A stretch of 5,319 nt of DNA from Clostridia bacterium. Lineage in GTDB: Bacteria; Bacillota; Clostridia; Oscillospirales; CAG-272. Below, in pieces: positions 1 to 4,109 of the stretch (the stretch's first letter is position 1; each line of letters begins with the position of its first letter). A program made the position numbers and the translations under genes. A model generated the notes under the pieces. It was not told the origin of the DNA. It was given only the letters and a program-made list of their open reading frames with translations, and made no database searches. The stretch spans positions 1 through 5,319 of the forward strand of contig JAFQNM010000119.1 in the NCBI GenBank assembly GCA_017395885.1, read 5' to 3'.

Positions 1-1
1 C

Positions 2-328
2 AATGCTGTCAAGAAGCTGGCAGGTATTCCCGATGAAACGCTTCTCATAAGCTCGGATATTCTTGAGCCTATCTGCAGTATGAAGACCGATTCTCTGGGA
101 AGCCGCAATCCCCGTCTCCACTCTGATGAGGTCCTTATCGCCCTTGCGGCAAGCTCTGTTAAGGATGCAAACGCTAAGCGTGCCCTTGAAGCAATTCCTC
201 TCCTTAGAGACTGTGATGCTCACTTCTCGGTGATAATCTCCTCCGTAGATGAAAAGACCTTCAAGAAGCTTGGCGTTAACCTTACCTGCGAGCCCAAATA
301 CGAGCATAGAACGCTCTACCATAAATAA
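2..328 (+). CDS. UPF0371 / DUF1846 family protein, C-terminal part (5' end outside window)
   Basis: This is the end of a gene that begins before the window. The frame is open from base 2, giving 108 residues before TAA at 326-328; the ATG at position 80 is internal and not a real start. I recognise the family from the conserved C-terminal blocks: a stretch around residues 2-22 (KKLAGIPDETLLIS then ILEPI), the block around residues 33-45 (LGSRNPRLHSDEV), and the end block LGVNLTCEPKYEHR. These are typical of UPF0371/DUF1846 proteins, which are usually about 490-510 residues long, so roughly a fifth of the protein is visible. The family is common in Firmicutes and some Actinobacteria. Structures of members exist, but to my knowledge no biochemical role is settled, so I assign none. 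The reading frame is intact, with no frameshift, and a strong terminator follows six bases after the stop, so this gene is the last in its transcript. Confidence 0.9.
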   Translation, partial: NAVKKLAGIPDETLLISSDILEPICSMKTDSLGSRNPRLHSDEVLIALAASSVKDANAKRALEAIPLLRDCDAHFSVIISSVDEKTFKKLGVNLTCEPKYEHRTLYHK

Positions 329-333
329 TGACC

Positions 334-359
334 AAAAAACCGCCCTCAGGCGGTTTTTT
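334..359 (+). terminator. Rho-independent terminator after the DUF1846 gene
   Basis: The stem is AAAAAACCGCC (334-344) pairing with GGCGGTTTTTT (349-359) around a CTCA loop. The G+C-rich core CCGCC/GGCGG is followed directly by six T residues, the classic intrinsic terminator form. It lies just after the stop at 326-328 and separates this gene from the promoter that starts at 363. Because the A-tract mirrors the T-tract it could work in both directions, but there is no gene on the opposite strand that needs it. Confidence 0.93.
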
Positions 360-362
360 CTC

Positions 363-390
363 TTGAAAAATCAGTTATGTATGGTATAAT
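363..390 (+). promoter_or_regulatory. Sigma-A promoter with extended -10 for the DUF4838 / sugar isomerase operon
   Basis: The -35 is TTGAAA (363-368) and the -10 is a perfect TATAAT (385-390), with a 16-base spacer. A TG dinucleotide at 382-383, one base before the -10, makes an extended -10 element. Transcription would start near 396-398, giving a leader of about 38 bases before the ATG at 435. The ribosome binding site is GAGG at 424-427, seven bases from that ATG. No riboswitch fits in so short a leader. Confidence 0.82.
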
Positions 391-398
391 TGTAATAA

Positions 399-409
399 CA
401 GCAAAGCTG
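399..409. promoter_or_regulatory. Small palindrome at the predicted transcription start (possible operator)
   Basis: CAGC-AAA-GCTG is a perfect 4-bp inverted repeat with a 3-base centre, immediately downstream of the predicted start of transcription. A repressor bound here would block the DUF4838 operon, but a repeat this short can arise by chance and I do not recognise it as a known operator. I looked for a catabolite-control (cre) match in the leader and did not find a convincing one. Confidence 0.2.
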
Positions 410-434
410 AATTTGAGCGTTACGAGGTTTTATT

Positions 435-2204
435 ATGATTTTAACTAAGAACAGAGACAGCGAGTATCAGATAATTTACCCCGCCAATCCTACTCCCTCT
501 GAGAAGTATGCGGTAGCGGAGCTTAAGAAGTATCTCTTTAAGATCACAGGCGCTATGATCCCCGAGTATCAAGATAACCGCCACGTTGAGGAAAAGGAGA
601 TCATCGTAGGTTATACACAGAGAGGCGGTTATACCGAGGAAGAGAAGACCGAACTTGGTAAAGAAGGCTTCATCATAAAAACAGAGGGCGAAAAGATCTA
701 TATTATCGGTAGCGGTATCAGAGGCGCTCTCTACGGTGTATACTCATTCCTTGAGGAATACTGCGGCTGCAGATTCTATACTAACGATTTTGAAAAGGTT
801 CCCTATAACAGAGAGCTTGAGATACCTGAGATCGAATATAATAAGCAGGTTCCTCAGTTTTTCTACAGAAACCCCTACTGGAAGTCTGTAGGCGACGTTG
901 GAATAGCTGCAAAGCTTAAGATCAACGGCTGTCATGGCCGTGAGCGTTTCCCTGAGTATCTCGGCGGTGACGTAAACTATCAGGGTGGATTTGAGCATAC
1001 TATCGGCTGGCTTTCCGGCCAGTGCCCCTATGGTCAGAGAGCGTGGGTTCAGCCCTGCCTTTCCGACGAGACCGTTTACCAGACTGTTATCGGCAATATC
1101 CGTAATATGCTGAAGGAGCATCCCGATGCAAGCCTTATCTCCATCACACAGAATGACGGAGATACAGGTGCCTGCAAGTGTGATAAGTGCCGTCCAATTA
1201 ACGAGGCAGAGGAGAGCGGAATGGGAACGATGCTCAAGTTTGTAAACCGCATCGCAGAGGAGCTTGAGCCCGAGTATCCTGACGTTCTTTTCGATACCTT
1301 TGCTTACAGATTTACCCGTAAGCCTCCCAAGACCATCCGTCCCAGAAAGAACGTTGTTGTAAGACTTTGCTCCATCGAGTGCTGCTTCAGACACGCTCTT
1401 GAGGATTGTGACGTTACTCCCGGACATGATGACGTTGAGCGTAGCTTCGCAGTTGATCTTAAGGAGTGGAGCGAGGTTGCACCTAACCTTACAGTCTGGA
1501 ACTACACAACAAACTTCACAAATTTCTCTGTTCTTTTCCCCAACATTGAAACATGGAGAAAGAATGCCAGATTCTTTGCAGAGCATAAGGCAAAGGGTCT
1601 CTTTGAGCAAGGCAACTATGCCTCTCTCAACGGTGAGTTCGGTGAGCTTAAGGGCTATATGCTTGCACGTACCTGCTGGGATCCCTATATGTCCCGTGAA
1701 AAGTATGAGGAGTATATCCGTGAATTCTTTATGGACTTTTACGGCCCCGGTGGAAAGCAGCTGATGGATTACCTCGGAATGGCTCTTGATAACTCCACAG
1801 ATTCACATTTAGGCATTTACTACGATACCGCAACAAACTATACATGGATCCGTGAGTGTGAGAATAAGCTTGAGGGTCAGTGGGAGTATATTCTCCGTGC
1901 AAATCAGTACTTTGATGCTGCTGAAGAGGCCGCAGAGACTGATGTTCAGCTTGCTAATATCCGCCGCACACGCATTCACCTTCTCGACTATATCGACTTC
2001 ACACTCCGTGATGAAAGAGAAGCTGCAGAAACAGATGAGCAGAAGGCAGAGCTCACAGAGCAGATCCACGAGAATCAGAAGAAGAGATTCGAGTATATGA
2101 GAAAGTATAACGTAACTCATAACCACGAGTTCCACGATATTGATTCTCTCAGCGATCCCGACTATGAGCAGCACGCTCTTCTTTGGAAGTGCCCTAACGA
2201 ATAA
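435..2204 (+). CDS. DUF4838 domain protein, probable cytoplasmic glycoside hydrolase (GH67/GH163-like)
   Basis: This is a 589-residue protein with no signal peptide or membrane segment, so it should act in the cytoplasm. Residues about 1-100 resemble the alpha/beta N-terminal domain found in GH67 and GH20 enzymes: SEKYAVAELKKYLFKITGA, EIIVG, then IRGALYGVYSFLEEYCGCRFY at about 95-115. Residues about 140-440 form the DUF4838 catalytic-like region: ISITQNDGD at 236-243, a CxCxxC cluster (C247, C249, C252), YPDVLFDTFAYRFTRKPPK near 281-299, SIECC with E315, GLFEQG with E391, and the FGELKGYMLARTCWDP block near 402-417. The C-terminal 150 residues are helical and charged. DUF4838 underlies family GH163, whose characterised Bacteroides members are endo-beta-N-acetylglucosaminidases on N-glycans, but those act outside the cytoplasm, so the substrate here may differ. 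The start at 435 has GAGG seven bases upstream. It is the first gene of an operon with the TIM-barrel gene 18 bases downstream. The domain call is firm; the enzymatic activity is an inference, and I cannot name the catalytic residues with certainty. Confidence 0.85.
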   Translation: MILTKNRDSEYQIIYPANPTPSEKYAVAELKKYLFKITGAMIPEYQDNRHVEEKEIIVGYTQRGGYTEEEKTELGKEGFIIKTEGEKIYIIGSGIRGALYGVYSFLEEYCGCRFYTNDFEKVPYNRELEIPEIEYNKQVPQFFYRNPYWKSVGDVGIAAKLKINGCHGRERFPEYLGGDVNYQGGFEHTIGWLSGQCPYGQRAWVQPCLSDETVYQTVIGNIRNMLKEHPDASLISITQNDGDTGACKCDKCRPINEAEESGMGTMLKFVNRIAEELEPEYPDVLFDTFAYRFTRKPPKTIRPRKNVVVRLCSIECCFRHALEDCDVTPGHDDVERSFAVDLKEWSEVAPNLTVWNYTTNFTNFSVLFPNIETWRKNARFFAEHKAKGLFEQGNYASLNGEFGELKGYMLARTCWDPYMSREKYEEYIREFFMDFYGPGGKQLMDYLGMALDNSTDSHLGIYYDTATNYTWIRECENKLEGQWEYILRANQYFDAAEEAAETDVQLANIRRTRIHLLDYIDFTLRDEREAAETDEQKAELTEQIHENQKKRFEYMRKYNVTHNHEFHDIDSLSDPDYEQHALLWKCPNE

Positions 2205-2222
2205 TTAAAATAGGAGTTCAAT

Positions 2223-3185
2223 ATGAAACTTGGTATGATAATGGGCTGTGAGCCCAAGAGCTTTGATGAAGCAAAGGAGCTTGGCCTTGATTTTGTAGAG
2301 TTTGACCTGAATAATCCCGGCTACTGGGGACCTATGATGGATGACGTTCTTCCTATGAAGGAGGAGCTTAAGGCTGCAAGCGAGAGAACAGGTATTGAGG
2401 TAGGCGCCATCGGTAGATGGGGTAGCCAGATCATAGCAAAGGACGGCAGCATTGATGAGTTTGAGCTCTCTGAGGTAAAGAAGGCTATCGATCTTGCACA
2501 GTACCTTGGTGCTCATCATTATCTTATGTCCTGTAATTACGTTCCCGAGCTTACATATTATCAGAATATCACCTCTGCTATCAATATGTTCAAGCTGCTT
2601 GTTGAATACGGTAAGGATAGAGACGTTACTATATGTGCAGTTAACTGCCAGATGGGTCACAACTATATCCGTACTCCTGAGCAGTGGAAGCTCGTTCTTG
2701 ACGAGGTTCCCGGTCTTATGATCAAGTACGATCCCTCACACAGCTTCGTTCATGGCGGTGAACGCGGCGCATATATGCAGGAGGGCCTTGATTGGGGCGA
2801 CCGCTTCGGTTATATCCACGTTAAAGGCGTAATCCAGGCAGGCGATTCTCAGGAGGTTCAGACTTGGAGGAACTTCCACCTCATGAGAAAGTATAATCAG
2901 ATGGCAAATGCTATCCCTCAGGAAACTGAGGAGGGAAAGAAGTTCCGCGAGCTTCTTTCTCAGCTTAACGACGAGATCATCGGTCACGGCTTTGACCACC
3001 GTAACTACGATAATCCTCCTGCAGGTCTCGATGCCATCGATTGGAGAGGCTTTATGGCTGTGCTTTATAAGTACGGCTTTGACGGACACCTTTCCATTGA
3101 GCCTCATTCTCCCTCATGGACAGGTGAAAAGGGCGATAAGGGCGTTAAGTACACCATTAAATATATGAGAGATCTTATGATCTGA
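2223..3185 (+). CDS. Sugar phosphate isomerase/epimerase-like TIM-barrel protein (xylose isomerase-like, AP_endonuc_2 fold)
   Basis: This is a 320-residue soluble protein. It starts with the typical first strand (MKLGMIMG) and second strand (GLDFVEFDL, E27) of the xylose-isomerase-like barrel. Metal and active-site candidates are D170 and H173 in KYDPSH, H199 in YIHVKG, and E293 in LSIEPHS, in the order and spacing seen in tagatose 3-epimerase, IolE and IolI relatives. The Glu that usually supplies the first metal ligand, at the end of the strand before KYDPSH, appears to be missing: the strand reads VTICAVNC, with V140/N141 there. Residues about 204-265 form an insert rich in charged residues between the HVKG strand and the last strands. 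Such enzymes isomerise or epimerise free or phosphorylated sugars, or handle keto-sugar intermediates; the sequence does not tell which. AGGAG at 2212-2216, six bases before the ATG, confirms the start. It is co-transcribed with the DUF4838 gene, which suggests it processes the sugar that enzyme releases. Confidence 0.85.
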   Translation: MKLGMIMGCEPKSFDEAKELGLDFVEFDLNNPGYWGPMMDDVLPMKEELKAASERTGIEVGAIGRWGSQIIAKDGSIDEFELSEVKKAIDLAQYLGAHHYLMSCNYVPELTYYQNITSAINMFKLLVEYGKDRDVTICAVNCQMGHNYIRTPEQWKLVLDEVPGLMIKYDPSHSFVHGGERGAYMQEGLDWGDRFGYIHVKGVIQAGDSQEVQTWRNFHLMRKYNQMANAIPQETEEGKKFRELLSQLNDEIIGHGFDHRNYDNPPAGLDAIDWRGFMAVLYKYGFDGHLSIEPHSPSWTGEKGDKGVKYTIKYMRDLMI

Positions 3186-3189
3186 TCAA

Positions 3190-3220
3190 AAAGGCAGGAG
3201 ACTTTCGGTTTCCTGCCTTT
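3190..3220 (+). terminator. Terminator hairpin after the sugar isomerase gene
   Basis: AAAGGCAGGA (3190-3199) pairs perfectly with TCCTGCCTTT (3211-3220). Three further inner pairs, one of them G-T, leave a five-base loop TTTCG. The hairpin begins five bases after the stop at 3183-3185. The T-tract is short (TTTATT), so termination may be incomplete, but position and stem strength support it as the end of the operon. Confidence 0.8.
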
Positions 3221-3254
3221 ATTAAATCAACCAATGTTTTACGCTTAACTAAAC

Positions 3255-3282
3255 TAACGGTTAACATAAAACAACCGTTGTT
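3255..3282. promoter_or_regulatory. Paired palindromes upstream of the XRE gene (possible operator)
   Basis: Two palindromes share the core AAC-S-GTT. The first is TAAC-G-GTTA (3255-3263); the second is AACAAC-C-GTTGTT (3270-3282), with perfect 6-bp arms. In addition AACGGTT (3256-3262) and AACCGTT (3273-3279) are inverted repeats of each other 10 bases apart, so the cores sit 17 bases apart centre to centre. This is the size and spacing expected for tandem operators of a dimeric HTH repressor, and the next gene encodes one. Autoregulation is my inference; no known operator consensus is matched. Confidence 0.4.
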
Positions 3283-3285
3283 CCA

Positions 3286-3314
3286 TTCAAATGAGGTGTT
3301 TTTTCGGGTAATAT
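3286..3314 (+). promoter_or_regulatory. Weak candidate promoter for the XRE / small-protein operon
   Basis: TTCAAA (3286-3291) and TAATAT (3309-3314) each match four of six consensus bases and are separated by 17 bases. An alternative of equal quality lies upstream: TTTACG (3238-3243) and TAACAT (3262-3267), with 18 bases between. In the alternative the palindromes at 3255-3282 would overlap the -10 and the start site, which is ideal for repression. In the first choice they lie just upstream of the -35. Sequence alone does not decide between them. Confidence 0.35.
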
Positions 3315-3358
3315 TTAAGTGCCGGCAAACAAAACTTCATAATGAAAGGTAATGAAAA

Positions 3359-3844
3359 ATGACAATCGGACAGAAACTCGCAGATATGAGAAGAAGAGCA
3401 GGACTCACACAGGATTATGTGTCTGAGCACCTTGGAGTAACCCCTCAGGCAGTATCAAAATGGGAGAATGACGTATCATGCCCTGATATTACTTTACTTC
3501 CCGAGATAGCAAAAATTTATCATACAACTGTTGATGACCTCCTTAACGGAGAAGCTACTAAAGAGGTTGCGGTTATTGATGAGACCGTTCGCAAGGATCC
3601 TTCCGAAATGGTGCTGCATATCCACGTTGAAGATCACGGAGATAAGGTTAAGATCAATCTACCGCTTGCTCTTGTTGTACTTATGTCAGAAAACGATTCA
3701 ATGGGGAGCTTTAATATCGGAAATATTGATCTGAAGAAAATAGATTTTAAATCTATTCTATCCATGGTACACAGCGGAGTCATAGGAAAGCTTGTTGAAA
3801 TCGAAAGTGCTGACGGCGGTACCGTAATTATCGAGGTAGAGTGA
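3359..3844 (+). CDS. XRE/Cro-CI family transcriptional regulator with a C-terminal beta-rich domain
   Basis: This is a 161-residue protein. Residues 4-62 are a clear XRE helix-turn-helix domain: IGQKLADMRRRAGLTQ, then EHLGVTPQAVSKWEND (helices 2 and 3; recognition helix about 28-36), CPDITLLPEIAKIYHTTVDDLLNG. A linker to about residue 84 leads to a second domain at 85-161: VLHIHVEDHGDKVKINLPLA at its start, and a closing strand pair KLVEIESADGGTVIIEVE. This resembles short domains in Firmicute proteins that begin with a 'K-V-x-I-x-L-P-L' strand and end in 'DG-x-x-V-x-I'; I cannot name a ligand, and oligomerisation is equally possible. The start at 3359 is supported by AAAGGT (3345-3350), with AGG nine bases from the ATG; nearby ATGs at 3342 and 3352 are out of frame. 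The next gene starts one base after the TGA stop. Codons here are more A/T-ending and A-rich than in the DUF4838 operon. It probably represses its own operon; other targets are unknown. Confidence 0.88.
   Translation: MTIGQKLADMRRRAGLTQDYVSEHLGVTPQAVSKWENDVSCPDITLLPEIAKIYHTTVDDLLNGEATKEVAVIDETVRKDPSEMVLHIHVEDHGDKVKINLPLALVVLMSENDSMGSFNIGNIDLKKIDFKSILSMVHSGVIGKLVEIESADGGTVIIEVE
3833..3841 (+). promoter_or_regulatory. Ribosome binding site for the small protein, inside the end of the regulator gene
   Basis: GAGG at 3833-3836 lies nine bases before the ATG at 3846 and is read as the codons of the last residues of the regulator. With the TGA at 3842-3844 and only one base between stop and start, translation of the two genes is almost certainly coupled. 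Confidence 0.65.
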
Positions 3845-3845
3845 T

Positions 3846-4079
3846 ATGATAAAAATTCATATCAAGGAACCGGAGGGCGAAAAAAGCATACCGTTGCCCT
3901 ATTTTGCAATAAAGAGTTTTTTACTCAAAGCAAATGAAGTAACGGGAAATAGAGAAGATACTAAAAAGTTTGCAAATGAGATAGTTAAAGCTCTCAGATC
4001 ATTTGGAAAAAAGAACCCCGGGTTTGTACTTGTAGATATACATGACAAAGAGGGCACAGAAGTTAAAATTACGCTATAA
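3846..4079 (+). CDS. Small 77-residue protein resembling the C-terminal domain of the adjacent XRE regulator
   Basis: This is a soluble small protein without signal peptide or membrane helix. By eye its plan is the same as residues 85-161 of the preceding regulator. The first strand pair is MIKIHIKEPEGEKSIPLP, against VLHIHVEDHGDKVKINLPLA in the regulator. A helical middle follows (about residues 20-55, KKFANEIVKALRSFGKK), and then a closing strand pair GFVLVDIHDKEGTEVKITL, against GKLVEIESADGGTVIIEVE. The similarity suggests a duplicated domain that has stayed next to, and co-translated with, the DNA-binding copy. It has no DNA-binding helix of its own, so it may pair with the regulator's C-terminal domain to modulate it; that is inference. 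Its small size is balanced by good support: a proper ribosome binding site, a one-base intergenic gap, and a strong terminator whose first base is the middle base of its stop codon. I know no experimentally defined function. Confidence 0.8.
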   Translation: MIKIHIKEPEGEKSIPLPYFAIKSFLLKANEVTGNREDTKKFANEIVKALRSFGKKNPGFVLVDIHDKEGTEVKITL

Positions 4080-4109
4080 AAATGACGGAGAGAAATCTCC
4101 GTCATTTTT
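4078..4109. terminator. Shared bidirectional terminator between convergent genes
   Basis: A perfect 14-bp stem pairs AAAAATGACGGAGA (4078-4091) with TCTCCGTCATTTTT (4096-4109) around a GAAA loop. It has a T-run on the plus strand and, by symmetry, one on the minus strand. It begins inside the stop codon of the small plus-strand gene (4077-4079) and contains the TGA stop of the minus-strand glycyl radical enzyme gene (4104-4102). It therefore serves both transcripts with no spare sequence between the genes. Confidence 0.93.

Noticed and set aside
80..328. A complete 82-residue protein starting at ATG 80
   Set aside because: The frame continues open to the left edge with conserved UPF0371/DUF1846 sequence, so this is an internal Met of a longer gene.
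391..434. Catabolite-control (cre) site near TTTGAGCGTTACGA
   Set aside because: The spacing between TG and the CG core does not fit the consensus, so the resemblance is superficial.
744..1610. 288-codon open frame on the minus strand
   Set aside because: It lies entirely inside and antisense to the well-supported DUF4838 gene, its product resembles no family I know, and it arises because the plus-strand gene's codon bias avoids minus-strand stops.
1399..1764. 121-codon open frame on the plus strand inside the DUF4838 gene
   Set aside because: It is an out-of-frame overlap within a conserved catalytic region with no recognisable product.
2205..2660. 151-codon open frame on the minus strand
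   Set aside because: It is antisense to the sugar isomerase gene, its coding frame is complementary to a clear protein family, and no ribosome binding site or homology supports it.
3341..3357. Direct repeat AATGAAA twice, 10 bases apart, before the XRE start
   Set aside because: It is short and A-rich and overlaps the ribosome binding region; most likely chance.
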